From Amborella trichopoda (lineage: Eukaryota; Streptophyta; Magnoliopsida; Amborellales; Amborellaceae): 64,000 bases of DNA. Positions 33,535 through 47,100 of the stretch are shown piece after piece. Positions within the stretch are counted from its first letter, which is position 1. Each line of letters starts with the position of its first letter. A program made the translations under genes and the position numbers. Location of the stretch: the NCBI RefSeq assembly GCF_000471905.2, contig NW_006494943.1:1587588-1651587 (forward strand), read 5' to 3'. Below the pieces are notes generated by a model that was not told the DNA's origin, ran no database searches, and saw only the letters and a list, made by a program, of their open reading frames with translations.

Positions 33535-36500
33535 ATGGACCAGTCGAAGGATATTGTGTATACGGATATAAGAGATGCAATTTCATGCATTAATCAGAAG
33601 GTGAACATTTTTGGCGTAGTAAAGGAGTTTGGGATGCCCAAAAAAAGCAAAGGAACTGGTAATGTTCTTCTAATTCTCTTCAATCCATGTTCTTCATTTA
33701 ACAAAACAGGAGAAAATCAATCCCCTTCCTTTGTTTAACAAAAAGGGTGAAAAGAAAAACATCAACCCTTGTTCTTCTTCCAAGTCTCCATGCTTTTTCA
33801 AGCCAGTGAATTCAAATTCTTTTGATGATGAACGTAGTGAAATATCTAACAGTTATCTGTGGAAGTGTATTCAAATATGCAAAGAAACTAAACCAAAACA
33901 AGCGAAACCATATTTCGGGTTTCAATTATTGAACTGAGCCCAAAACCTCTTGTACACTGCAATTTCATCAAGTGAATTCTCTTCCCAAGATAGATAAATA
34001 TCTGAAGTCGTATTGCTACATTCCCTTGTAATCCCGTTCTTCCATTGTTAACTTAGTCTCAACCATGATTATTGATTTCTTCCCTGGATTGATCTGAAAT
34101 GATGGCAATCTTAAAGAGAAAACCCAATAAGTATTTTAAAATGAGTTTCACAGCCCGGTAGCTGAAACACAACTTTATCTTGGATACATCACGATGAACA
34201 TGAATTGTGTATCTCGAACCAGCAATGGTAGATTAACAGGTTTTTTTTTAAATCCCATTTTTAATGTATTCGCTGTTTCTTCAGCAAAACTCTAGCAATA
34301 AAGCAATCAGCAATGTTCATTTGTGGTTTCTCTTTCTTGGGGGACATTTTGGTTTTTATGGTGACGTCACCACTTTTCTTAGTCCTATTTTTTTAGCGTG
34401 GTTGTTTCTCTCGGCAAGGGACTTGTGGCGGCTGTTGTAGTTCTGAAATTTATAGCATGTGATCAACTATGACCGTTATCATTCCTAGAAAAATGATATT
34501 TATAACTCTGTGTTGTCGAATGACTCAAGTTGACTTGGTGGTTCCCAACTTGACATTAGCAAAAAATGGTTTTAAAACTTTGAATTATCTACAAAAAAAA
34601 GAAATTATTGTTTTAGGAAACATCATCATCCAAGCCTTATCCCAATTATTTGGGGTCGGCTTGTTTTAGAAAACATCACAAGACATAAATCATAAGATTC
34701 TTTCAAAATTCTCATTTATGGTCTTATGCTATTTGTTTATTATTTTGCAAATGCTTCTCCAATAGCCTAGCATTACCACTTTGCTCCAAAATTTACAGTT
34801 CATCCCTCCCACCAAAAGAAAAAAGTATAGTTGGCCTAACATCTTCATTCTTACAGCTGTTGAACTTGGATATACTCTGCTTTGCTATCTTAAATCCCAA
34901 TCTCTATATCTCTACTTTCCTCACCTCTCTATATATCCACTTTCCTCGCCATACTTGCTTCTTTCGACTGAGAAATTAACCACCATCATTTGGTTTCATC
35001 TCAATGACTGACATACGTGGATCGGTCATGTGGCTTTACTATTCCATCTTCAATGTCTAATTCATTTGATAGCCTTCAAGCCCAAACATGATAGCTTCAG
35101 ACTTGTAGGCCTCCACCAATTGCTAAAGGGCTGACACAGTCATCCTCCTTACTTCACTGTGAAAACTTTCTTTTTGCATCTTGTACAGCTTATGAAAGGA
35201 CACCGTAGGAGTTAGATATAAATTGTGCCCCTGTTTCTTTTTTTTTTCTAGTTTTCCTTTTGTTGTTGGTATTATGTGAAAAAGGTGTGTAACTGTATAT
35301 AAATTTGCATATATTATAATATCAATATGCACACACATATCTATGTACCTATCTATGTATTTGCATATGCATAAATGCATGTTTACTTACACTTATAGTA
35401 TACTGATCAGCACACGCATCCACGTATTTATGCGCATGTATGTTTGTGTCATACATGCATTCTTATACGTACTTCTTAGTGCATCAAATGAATACCTTTA
35501 ACTACACAATGTTGTGGCCCTTACCTTCTGTAGTTGTTTTATGTGATTGTCATGTTCAATACTCTCCATCCTTTGCATCATTTTCACCAGGATTGGTTTT
35601 TCTTTTTATCTTGATCAATGTTCTTATCTTGCAGATTTTGTGTGTAGATTAGAGATAATGGACATGTCCCGGGGAGAACCTGTGTTACCTGTGACATTTT
35701 TTGCTCCAAGCATGGAGAAGCTTCCTCATGTGAAGTCCAATGGAGATATAATTCGTCTTCATCGAGTTCTGGTGAAATACCATTTGCATAAGTCAATTTT
35801 TCCCTACTTATTAGGCTTGGTTTGTCTCTTGACATGCATTTTCTTCAGTTCAATATTGCTTATTTTATTTTTGATTCCTAAATGGATTCTTCATATTGAT
35901 CTGATGTTTGTTTTGTTGAGATTCGGGTTTACAGTTTATTTGTTATGCTGGCTCCGTAATCATTGCTTTTTCCTCTACAAGTTGCGATTTAACTTGTGTA
36001 AGCAACATAAAATGGTAATGTGTTTTCTGTCCCACTTTGCTAGTTTTTTCTAGTGAATCTCTGCTTAAAGAATGGAAAAATTCTTTATGGTTTTCATAGT
36101 TGGAAAGAAAAATGAATCAAATCCTTGATGATTAACTAGACACTTTATATATCATCCTCTCACCATAAATTTAATATGTTGTGCTATCCAAATGAAGCAT
36201 TTCATACCACTCAAAGCAGCCATCATACAATTATGTGTGTAAGAGCATAGATTGCTTCCAGATTTTTATCATGTTAGTATATATGAAACTGGAGTGGGGT
36301 TTTGTCAAGACGAATCTATACTAGTAACTTCTAATGAACCACAAAAGGAGCATAAACTTGGAGCACTAGCCAACTACAAGGTTCCTATGATTAAGGTTAG
36401 GCTGAAAGGAGTGGGTATGTAGAATTCAAAGTATTAAATTCAATTTTTTTCATTTCTGTTATTCAATATACCTGAATTCCACTTACATGGGCCACTGTAC

Positions 36501-39042
36501 TATGCTGTAAATCAATTAGAAACCCTAAACACAACCTAGGATATTTAGTTTTACTGCCAAAACAAATAGATACCATTCATAAGCAATAACCAATCTTCCA
36601 CTATGATTTTAAGTACAAAATATATTATTAAAAATTCATAGAACATTTAAAATATAACTATAAAATAATTAAATCAATTGGGAAGACTTACTAAAAGATG
36701 CATGGAATTATTCTTACAGGTCTTGCTTGATACACCCCTCACCCGATTCCTTGACCGATGACACACTTTTGTCCCTTTTTTATACTGCTGGAATTTTAGA
36801 GATGGGAAACTTTCATAGGCAATAGTTCTTACTGTGGGGTTTTGGAGAGCATGGAAACCTAACTAGGGTTTGTAGGAACTTTAGGAACAAATTAGGGCTG
36901 GGCTTGAAGGCACAGAATCCTCCTATGGCTGGGCGTACCCCTTTTTCTTCTCAAAACAGTAAAACACTAATTAGGGTTTCAATGTGTCACCCTTGTCTTA
37001 TCAAATTTTGGGTGACATGACCCTTTTGGAAGAGGGGAGAGAGAAAAATGAATTTTTAATAAATAAGAGAAGGATAAAGAGAGATTTGGTGCATGGAGGA
37101 GAGAGAAATATGTGTCTTGAGAGAGAGGGGCTCAATGGTGTTTAAATAAAAAAAATTTCTTTTCCCATTTGGATTAGAATTTCTTCCTTAGGTATTGTTT
37201 ATCCAATGACAGCTTGACCAATAGGAACTTAGAAAATCTGTGGGGTGAGAGAATAAATTTGAGCCATCCATCCCATAAATCATGATTTTGGGAGGATTAT
37301 TAAGAACCTTATCCTCTTATAATTTGACCCAAGTCCAACTTCTATTTAAATTAGAATTATAACCAATCCAAAACTTCCTAATATTTTTTAATTAGAGTTT
37401 TAGTTCAAACTCTTAAAGATTATCCTAAAATAACCTTTAACAAGAAGAAATGTCATATAAATAAAAGAAAGAGGGTGTAACACCCAAGAGAAATTTAGTG
37501 GTCCCCAGAATGGCCCATGTCCCTCCCATGGGTGATCTTGGGCCCCATGTGCCGTTCCAAATTTAAAAAAATTATGAAAATGCTCTTTCAAAGGATTTTA
37601 CAGCAAAAATAAATTTTAAAATTTTGAAAATTTTTTAATTTTTTTTAAAAACATTTCTAATACCAATATATAATATGTTAGAAGTGAACTGGTACCAAAT
37701 AGTCAAAATTAGCAACAATAAAGGCATTCCACTTTACCCAAGAACCGTGATCGACTACTGTTTTCTTATCCACCCCAACAAAAACCCATGACCCACAGCC
37801 TCAATGCAGGAGCTCATGATTGGATTGTCAAAGTTGGACGATAAACAGTGAAACCATGATCATGGAATGTGGATTTCAATCCCCCACTTTAAGAGCAAGT
37901 CTAGTACTTTTCACCATAGTGCAAAGGAGGCTCTCGCAATGTACATGCACACGCGTTCCTCTAAATGATTGCTTCCCAGTAATGTGGTTGTTATGTGTAC
38001 TTGTTGTGCAGAAGTTTGTATAGACGTGGGCCCATGCTTTCACATGCCTAACAATCACAGGCATGACCACACAGTTTTCTTGGACTGCAAATATCATCGC
38101 TGGGCATCCCTCTGATCTCAACAAGGGATGACCCACTGTAAACTCTTCTCGGTAGTGCCACATGCCTAGAGGTAAGGGTTTTGAACTTAACTAGGGTCAT
38201 AAATTGCTAAACCAATGGTTAGTCAATGAACGCGGTGCCCTACCTTTTTTTGAATCTTCAAAAGGCCTTCCGCCAGATGAACATCTCTAGCACATACACT
38301 CCCATTTAAGTGTATATTCCACTATAAATTATCATTTTTACAAGCTCTCTAGGCCTTTAAAGGCCACTAAAACTAACAAGAGCCCTTGCTTCTCATTTTC
38401 TTTGCCTTTGAGATAAATTAAAAAAGGAAGAAGCTCAAAATCATCGAAGGGGTCAGTCTCATTGTAATTTAAAAATGACAGAATCTTGGCAATTGATGCA
38501 AGACAAGATCATCGTAATCATCTGGGTATTATCCCAACTATTTGGAGTCAGTTAGGACAAGATGCCTTGTATTTTTGAAGTTTTCTTATTACATTTTAAG
38601 GATGTATTGTTGTAATTTTTTATGGTTATTTTGAGGGCTTTTTAAGTGTCTTTAGGGATTCTAGTTTTTTTTTTTAAATTTATTTAAATATTTTTAGGGT
38701 TTTATGAGTTGATTAGAAAAGCAGTTAGAGTGCTTATGGGGTTATTTGCTTTATAGGATGAAATGTTGGGCGGTTAAGAAAAATACCATATCCATAGAAT
38801 GAGTGTGGCTGAGATGGGGATGTTGAGATGGACGAGTGACAAGTCAAGTAAGGATAGAATTTAGAATGTATACGTCCAAGAGAACTTTGGGATAACTCCA
38901 ATAGGCAATAAAATAAAGGAAAGTAGACTTTGGTGGTTTAGCTATGTGTAGTGTCAACCTAGAAAAATCCAGTTAGGAGGGGCGATTTGATTCGAGTGAA
39001 AGGCTCTAAGAGCACAAGAAAGGCTCCAGTTAGGAGGGGCGA

Positions 39043-39076
<34 letters not shown>

Positions 39077-41079
39077 CAACATTTTTGTATGTTTGGATGC
39101 ATAAAAATATGTTTTTAGATGATTTAGCACTGGAATAGTACAATAATAGTAAATTAGTAATTATAATGTCATGATTATAATTCGGTGTTTCATAATTTTT
39201 TTTATGCAGATAAGATCAAAATTTCATCATCTTTCTTCTTTTCATTTGTTATTGGTTATTCTTTTTCATTTTGACTAACTTCTTTTTGGAGATTTGTCAA
39301 TAATTTTTGGATTTTTCTAGAACTTTTTGTTAATTCTCTGGGAGCTTTTTGGCCTATTCCCTGACTCGGGCGTGTTTTGGCCGATTCTGAGCTTGCTCAC
39401 TTGAGTCAATCTGTTCGAGAAGCTGCCTAGTCTGCTGCCCAAATCTAGTGTTGGACCACTGCTTTTGAGTGGACCAAAGATGTTGGGAGGGCCTTCGCGA
39501 GTATTAAGACCATGATGATTGAGCCCCCCAATTATGCAGCTTCCAGACTTTGATAAAGTCTTTGAAGTCGAGTGTGATGGTTCTCACATTGGCATCGTTG
39601 TTGTTCTGAGGCAAGAAGGGCACACCTGTGGTTTTCTTGAGAGAGAAGCTAAACAAGGGCAAACAAGATCAGTCTGTAGTTTCTTTGAATTCCATGCAGT
39701 TGTTTAGGTAATAGGATTTGATTCCCAAAGAGTTTGTGCTTTATTCAGATCATGATGCTTTGAGATACCTTAAGAAATTGGGTGTGCACCATGTCAACTG
39801 GAGCTTGTATCTGACAGTTCATTTTTGTTCTACCCGAATGGTGGAGGTAAGAAGATTTGAAGCGCTCATGCAGGCATATCCTAGTAATCTAGATGTCGGG
39901 AAGATTTATGAGACCTTCTTCTAGTGCATCGTACACATATATCTTTCATGATGAAAAATTTATGTGACCCTTCTTCATGGGACTAGTGTCTTACTTCTCA
40001 TATATTATTCTTTCATAATGATTACCCCTAATATGGTGCTTGTATTCCATGGGGCTCCTTGTGGGAGCAGATTATACCAGAGTTGCATTTGGGAGGTTTA
40101 GGAGGGCATTTTGGTTGAATAATGACCATTTCCCTTGTCGAAAACTGATTCTTTTAGCCTGGTCTTAAGTGTGATGTGATGCACATTATTAGCAGGTGCG
40201 TGGCATGCCAGCTAGGCAAGGGATAAAGGCAGAACATATGCCTCTATTCTCCTTTGCGAAAGCCCCATGAGAAGACCTAAGCATGGATCTCGGGGCAAAG
40301 AGAGGTCATAATTTTATTTTTGTGGTAGCTGATAGAGTTTTTAAGGTGGCATATTTCATAACATGTGAAAAAAAACCTATGATGCCTCTCACATTGTAGA
40401 TTTCTGTAAGAGAGAGAGTATGTCACATGGTCTGCCAACAACTAATTGATTTCATCCTTACCTGTGACTGGCCGAGTTACTGAAGATGCTGATGCTTTTG
40501 CAGCCTGTATCCATAGCATTCATAAAGAGATCTGAAGAGAAATTGCTTTAAGCGATTAGAAGTACAATACACAAGCAGTTCCACATCAAAGACCTTCGTT
40601 TCCCAAGGAAGAGATACGGTGCATGTTCATGTAAGGAGAGAAATTTTCAGCTGGGACTTATCAAGCTGCACCTCAAAAAGGCATGGCCATACAGTTTTTA
40701 AGAGGTGTTCTGATGATGTCCACTTGCTTGAGCTGCCACCTGACTTATTTGGAATTACTTGTAAAATGATTCTTATTTGGAAACCTAATCTCTCTCTATG
40801 AAGTTGTTCCTAGCTCTCTTTGTTTCTCTTCTCGACATGTGAAAGGCAGTCTTATTTGGAAACTTGATATCTCTCTTTCTTAGGAGGAACTTGGAATAGG
40901 GCTAGACAAGAAAGAGGCAATGGGTAGGTTTTGCCCGAGGTAGGGGGGGGGGGCAAATATAGGGTTCCATCAGTAACGTTTTTGAACTGCTATAGGGTTC
41001 CATTAGTTTGATGTGTGGATGTGTGTGTGTGTCTGAGAGAGAGAGAGAGAGAGGCAAACTAAAGGCTTCCATCAATTTG

Positions 41080-41153
<74 letters not shown>

Positions 41154-44100
41154 NNNNNNNNNNNNNNNNNNNNNNNNNNNNNNNNNNNNNNNNNNNNNNN
41201 NNNNNNNNNNNNNNNNNNNNNNNNNNNNNNNNNNNNNNNNNNNNNNNNNNNNNNNNNNNNNNNNNNNNNNNNNNNNNNNNNNNNNNNNNNNNNNNNNNNN
41301 NNNNNNNNNNNNNNNNNNNNNNNNNNNNNNNNNNNNNNNNNNNNNNNNNNNNNNNNNNNNNNNNNNNNNNNNNNNNNNNNNNNNNNNNNNNNNNNNNNNN
41401 NNNNNNNNNNNNNNNNNNNNNNNNNNNNNNNNNNNNNNNNNNNNNNNNNNNNNNNNNNNNNNNNNNNNNNNNNNNNNNNNNNNNNNNNNNNNNNNNNNNN
41501 NNNNNNNNNNNNNNNNNNNNNNNNNNNNNNNNNNNNNNNNNNNNNNNNNNNNNNNNNNNNNNNNNNNNNNNNNNNNNNNNNNNNNNNNNNNNNNNNNNNN
41601 NNNNNNNNNNNNNNNNNNNNNNNNNNNNNNNNNNNNNNNNNNNNNNNNNNNNNNNNNNNNNNNNNNNNNNNNNNNNNNNNNNNNNNNNNNNNNNNNNNNN
41701 NNNNNNNNNNNNNNNNNNNNNNNNNNNNNNNNNNNNNNNNNNNNNNNNNNNNNNNNNNNNNNNNNNNNNNNNNNNNNNNNNNNNNNNNNNNNNNNNNNNN
41801 NNNNNNNNNNNNAGAGAGAGAGAGAGTGGTGCGAACCAGCATTGGAAATGATAGATCCAGGGCCGATTTTGCAGCAACCAACCCCGGCTTCCTTGATCTC
41901 GATCAAGGGAATGAAAGAGTAAGGGGATTTGCATCCCCTACTCTTGCCACTATACCAAGTAGATGGCCCTTCAACTCAAGGTTGGGAACACACTCTCTCT
42001 CTACATCAAGTAGGAGGAATTTTTCAATTTCATTAATCAAAATCATCAACTGAAAAACTGTCCAACTGTTACAGTAATGTTCCATATATAAGACCCCTTC
42101 GCTGGACCTAAACATTGACCAAAATATACCTAATAAAATAGTAAAATAACCAAACTACCCCAACTGTCTATTTCCCATACAATTAAATCAGCTTGCATAT
42201 AACCTAATTCCCAAGTAAGATTTCCCCATTCATACAACTAAATTTCTATGCATATGATCTCTATATCTTTGACTCTAGCTCCATGGGATTTATCCTTATG
42301 AGGCATGTGGTCGAACTCCATGTTTTTGATGGTCCCACGCTTTACATACATGGTAGGCAACATGTTTCACATGGAAAGATCAAAGCATAATGTTGGCACT
42401 GAAGAAGAGTCGCTACCCATCAAAGAAGTTTGAACCATTGCAAAAACAAAAATCTTACTTCTAATGGGTTTCTACAATCTCACAATCAATATACGTAGGT
42501 AGGAAAGAACTCATTGAAAAATTGTCAAAACCAAGCCTCAACTTTAGCATTTGAGCATGGACTGGCTCTTCATACATGAATCTCTTGGTGCACTTGCGAG
42601 CTCTAAACAAAGCTGCAAGAGAGATCTAATTGAATCCCAGCCCATTTCTTCTCATCTCTCCAAAAGTCCTGCAACACTCTCATGTGTCAGCTTAGAAAGG
42701 ATGGTTTGCTTCGAGTATCGCAAGCATTATTCTCTTTTAAACCTGTAGATGAACTTGGCCTCCAACATCCACAGCAATCAGTTTAGAGCAATGATAGTAA
42801 ATGCTCGAGAATCTAAGGTAATACAAATTTAACCTCTTCACCATGGCTTTTAGGAAGTGCTTCATTGGAAGACAACCAAATGCTAGGCTATTAGCCTTCA
42901 CCACCCGATCAGTGTGAACAGTAATTGACCGATCTTTGGCTATAAAAGGTTGGTCTCTTATCTGGTCACATGATAGCTATTACTCAACCACTAGCATCCA
43001 GGCGCTTGATCAATGTTTCACTTTCGCCCACCTTTGCAACTCTGAAATTGGCCCCGTTGCTAGTACTGGCTTCACTACTTTGTTAAAGAATTTTGTAGTT
43101 ATTTCAACTGTAGCCTCAAGGTCTAGCTGATTGCTCTGATTTAGTGCAAGGAAGAAAGGTATGGCCTCGCTGCTCACGGTTTGGTGAAGAATGACACACA
43201 AGTAGTAGCTTACGCTGATGTAAACAAGTTTGCTCTCCTCCAATATAGTGGAGATATTAGTGTCACTTAGCCTTTGCACCACTCAAGCTATTCATCAGAG
43301 TCGAACACATCATTTGTAATTCTTTGCTGCAAAATTCAGCAAATGGTGTTAAGTTCACTGAGAACACCATCTATGAAAGTAATAAAACAAGCACCAACAC
43401 CCTTGGTTCTCACATGGCCAGTACCTGCATGACCAACATTACGTTCATCACAACTCCCAATAAAGTTAAAGCATGGCTCAAGAAATACCTTGAATGCCTC
43501 TCTAAAACACAAAATATCTAGTAAAACCCACTTGAGGTTTCATATTCAATATGAGATCTTACCTGCTTTGCATGCTTGAGATTTGCAGAGCGTTGCTAAA
43601 TTTTCCATTTTCAGGCCCAAAGCATTGAGTTGTAAAACATAGCTCAGAGTAATGCCTCCATGGACATGGACAACACAATCTCCTATCAGAGATCCGTTCG
43701 ATAATGCCTTGCTTTTGCCAATTTTCAAGAGAATATGCACACTCCAATGAGTCAAAGCAAGTAATAATGCAATAAACCACATGGAAATGTGAATCTATGC
43801 CCAACTTAAAGTTCTCCATGAACTTGAACATCCAAGACTAAATTCCTTGAGTTCAAGCGCAAGTATGCACTAGCAACGACAAGAAGATCAAAATAACTTG
43901 GTTTAGAACTATGAATAAGCATAGGAGGGAAGAGTCTTGATTTACTTCTAATCATACATCCTCGGAGATATCTATTCAAAATAATTTTGTAGGAAATCTC
44001 AACTCAATGATTTGTTAGTTTGAGCATTAAATCTGCTGATAGGAGATTCCCAATCTTGTAATGAGCTCATGATAGTGCAATGCTGGTGCAAATATTACCA

Positions 44101-47100
44101 CTAAACCCATGTTTCAGAGCTCTAACACAGGTATGCTTAGCAGTCCCATACTCCCTAATCATCCACTGCACCACTTTGATGTAGCAATACCAGCAAGGGG
44201 AAATTGAGAAGACCAAAATCCAGGGTTTTTCATCTCTTAGAAACATTGTAACTCAATCTTAAAGATATGCAATTCAAAATCAATGTTTTCCAGGTTATGA
44301 TGCATTTCATAGACATCTCATCCATCATTGTTTTGTGCACATTGAAAACTAAGACAGCTGCAATGCCAACGATCAATGCTATCGGCCATAAACACAGTTG
44401 AAGAGAACTCTTCTCTTGAGATGCAAGAAAACCTTTGAACTCTGAGGCTGTTCTTGCTGAATTTTGTAAAGTCGAGATGCAGATATTAGGTTCCTTGGGT
44501 TTAAGTTTTGGGGGAAGATGATAAGGAACAAAGTTGGTTTTTCTATAAAAGCAAAGCGACAACTTAGCCTGAGTTCCCTCATAGAGAATGATTTCAGCCA
44601 CCATTTGGTGAGCATCCCCTATGCTAAGCTCACCAACTGAGAGTTTAGGGGAAATTACCTTGAACTCTTTGGTGTGAACCTCATGTGACACCCTAAATTC
44701 AGGTAAGAGATAGAGAGAACAACCAAGTTCAGCAGCATACAGTTGGGGAGTAAAGCCCTTTGAATGGAAATACAAAGGTTCGCCACCACCATCATTGAGA
44801 GAAAAGGAGCTCTTTGCAGTTTCCCCTCTAATTGTCTCCTCATCAGCATCTTTACCTTCGTCATTAACATTATTCTTTCACTTATTCCTTCGGGGAAAAA
44901 GAAACCAGTTATGATAATAATCTTAGGAGCTAATTCGTCACTCTCACCTAGGTCTTCATCAAGGAGAAGATTCACGAAATCCTCTCTAAAGGTAGGATCT
45001 TCTTCTTGATCCTCTTCAACAATTGGATCACCATTGAAGTCATTATCACCTTCAGCACCTTAATCTTCATCCAATTACTTGTCAAAGGCTGGTGGTGAGT
45101 CCCAGTCCATGATGTGCTGATTTTGAAACTCATTTTATGAGAATACAGTTCCTCCATGGTTTTCCTCTGATAGAAGTCCATAGTACCTGCTCAAATCATC
45201 ATCGATCGCGTGACATTGTGCATCAAACTCTTGACTGTGATCATACCATGGCTTTCACCCGTCTGACACCAATTTGATCTTCGACTCATGGTGCGTGCCA
45301 TAGGAATTCATACATGTTGGTCTCGTCACCATAGGCCTTATCATGCCCATGTAATTTCTCTCATGCATCAGCATGGCTACTGTTTTCTTTAGGCAACTCA
45401 CCCTCTCAAACATCCGATCATACATTAGCAAGGTCGCCAACTCCTTTAGGTTATTCACCCTTTCTGCCATCTTATCAAAGTCGTGAGCTCCATATCTTCA
45501 GCCACGTCCTCTATCACGTGCAGCCATCAAAATCGACGAAGCTCAACTGTGGCTCTTATACTAAATAGTGTAAAACCAACACCAGAAAGGATAGGCCTGA
45601 GGCCGATTTTACAACATTGACCAAGCTTCCTTGATCTCGATCGAGGGAGTGAAAGAGCAAGGGATTTTCAGCCCCTAGTCTTGCCAAGTGTAGTAGATGG
45701 CCTTCCAAAAGTTGGGAACACACACTCTATCTGTACACCAAGTTGGAAATTTTTTTGATTTCATTAATAAAATCATCAACTGTAGAATTATCCAATTGTT
45801 ATAGTAAGTTCTATGTTTAAGAACCCCTTCCCTGGATCTAAAGATTGAGCAAAATACCCCCAATAAAATAGTAAAAGGACTAAAATACCCATATTCCCTA
45901 TTTCCCATGTAATTAATTCAGCTTGCATGCAATCTAGGTCTCAAGTTATATTTCTCCATTCATGCAACCAAATTCCCATGCATAGGTATATCATTGAGGC
46001 TAACTCATTGGAAACTCTAAACACCAATTACTCTACTCTGACTTGTTGACATACATGGGTAATCTACAACACTCTATTCTATCCTTGGCTTTACACTAAA
46101 ACCCAAAATAACCCTTTTATGACAAATTACAAAAGTGTACTCAACAAATTCTGGAATTCCATATTTGTCCCTACTTCAAATTCAAAAATGTTATCATGGT
46201 CCAACCAGCTCGTTGATGTTATTTACATCACACACACACACGAGGGGGGCAAACTACAGGATTCCATCAGTTTGATTACTTTGGACTCTTTGTCGCTCTC
46301 TTGCTCCTTTTCCTTGACACCATCACCATATCACACTCAAGGCATTCACATACACAAATTCCATCGAATAACTGCAAGCAATACTCTCTCTCCCTGTTTA
46401 ATCTTATTTCCAGTTCTTATACGGCTCTATTTTCCTCAAAAACTGCCTCTAGTTTGAAAAGACTAGCCTATTTTTTATTCTCTACACATTTGTTTGGTGA
46501 GTATTCTATCTATTTCAAATTTTTTGGAAAAAAAGGTCTGGCTGGTTTGTGCATTGGCAGGACCCAATTGGCCTGGAGTGGATATCTAGCTGGTTTGACC
46601 ACTGTGCTGGTGAACATTGGAAGGTTTTTTATGTATTGTTTGTGAGTGACACTCTAAATGGCTCAAGTGCTTGGAAAGTGAGCATATATCATGCAGCACG
46701 CTGATCAAATGAACATTGCCAATCTCGTAATTTATATATTAAAAAGATCCATTGGTACAATTCATGAGGATTGAACATTTGTGGTCAAAATTTTAAAAGT
46801 TAACATCATCATCATCATCTTTTTTCTGCTTTTCCCTGGGAAATTGATGGTTATTCATAGTACAAGTACTTCCTCTATAGGAAAATGCTATAACAGCATT
46901 TTTGAATCTATTGTATGGATAAGGGCAAAATATCTTATTTACAACATTGATTATGATTAGTAAATAATTTCTATAGTTGACTTTCCACACCTAATGTTGC
47001 CATGAATTTATAAATTTAATAATTTCTATATTTCACTTTTCACACCTAATGTTGCCATGAAGTTATAAATCTCATGTATTTATGTTGGAATAATATCCTG

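Noticed and set aside
35547-36053. 168-codon plus-strand frame around POT1 exon 2
   Set aside because: Only 35635-35771 shows POT1 similarity. The rest is hydrophobic translation of intron DNA after the donor.
41008-41934. Long open frames on both strands across the N gap
   Set aside because: They consist of N positions and microsatellite translation (repeated Arg-Glu, Ser-Leu and Thr-His) and carry no protein signal.
46119-46645. Overlapping plus-strand frames of about 112 codons
   Set aside because: CT/CA-rich intronic DNA with no recognised domain and no splice link to POT1.
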